Positions 15,779-15,808 of a DNA stretch of 15,808 bases are shown in pieces. The DNA comes from CAZUVQ01 sp964623915. GTDB taxonomy: Bacteria > Bacillota > Clostridia > UMGS1883 > UMGS1540. Under the pieces are notes generated by a model that was given only the letters and a program-made list of their open reading frames with translations, was not told where the DNA came from and ran no database searches. Position 1 is the first letter of the stretch. Every line of letters begins with the position of its first letter. Made by a program: the position numbers and the translations under genes. The stretch is from the NCBI GenBank assembly GCA_964623915.1, contig CAZUVQ010000036.1:1-15808 (forward strand), in the 5' to 3' direction.

Positions 15779-15808
15779 AGACATGGTACCTATTTGCAGA
15801 GAGAGAAA

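Overview
The window looks like a scaffolded draft (metagenome-type) contig from a low- to mid-GC anaerobic Firmicute, most likely a gut Clostridia related to Oscillospirales. Evidence: strong AGGAGG ribosome sites throughout, a hisS-aspS pair, clostridial-type ferredoxins, an AT-rich composition and two runs of exactly 10 N. The taxonomic call is inference; there is no rRNA or marker phylogeny here.

Region 1 (80-7541, all + strand) is six tightly packed genes with gaps of 1, 21, 0, 12 and -1 nt: hisS, aspS (broken only by an assembly gap), an ABC ATPase, an ABC-2 permease, a GldG-like auxiliary membrane protein and a DUF4340 membrane-anchored protein. The last four form a GldA/GldF/GldG-type exporter module whose substrate is unknown. 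No intergenic space between aspS and the exporter is large enough for an obvious promoter, so all six may be co-transcribed.

Region 2 (7542-7824) is the only long non-coding stretch. It lies between convergent genes and holds a GC-rich double-hairpin REP-like repeat (about 7548-7595). This directly abuts a 225-bp element (7597-7821) with 17-bp imperfect terminal inverted repeats and no credible ORF, which looks like a MITE or an IS remnant.

Region 3 (7825-9895) is a redox module. A minus-strand three-gene operon encodes a multi-cysteine Fe-S protein, a small cupin and a mono-cluster-type ferredoxin. It is transcribed away from a Crp/Fnr-family regulator. The 93-bp divergent spacer contains a good TTGATA-17-TATAAT promoter and nested palindromes, including a perfect GTTGT-N4-ACAAC. 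This suggests that the regulator controls itself and the redox operon.

Region 4 (10013-15778) is one very large gene for an NdvB/ChvB-like cyclic beta-1,2-glucan synthase: membrane GT84 domain, glycoamylase-like domain, and two GH94-type N-terminal beta domains. A second N run has probably swallowed part of the first beta domain. The frame stops 30 nt before the window end, before any GH94 catalytic barrel, so the gene is truncated, split or misassembled at the contig edge.

The most interesting unexplained parts are the redox operon with its regulator and operator-like palindromes, the inverted-repeat element at 7597-7821, and the missing phosphorylase half of the glucan synthase. I did not find a clear-cut novel defence or mobile system.
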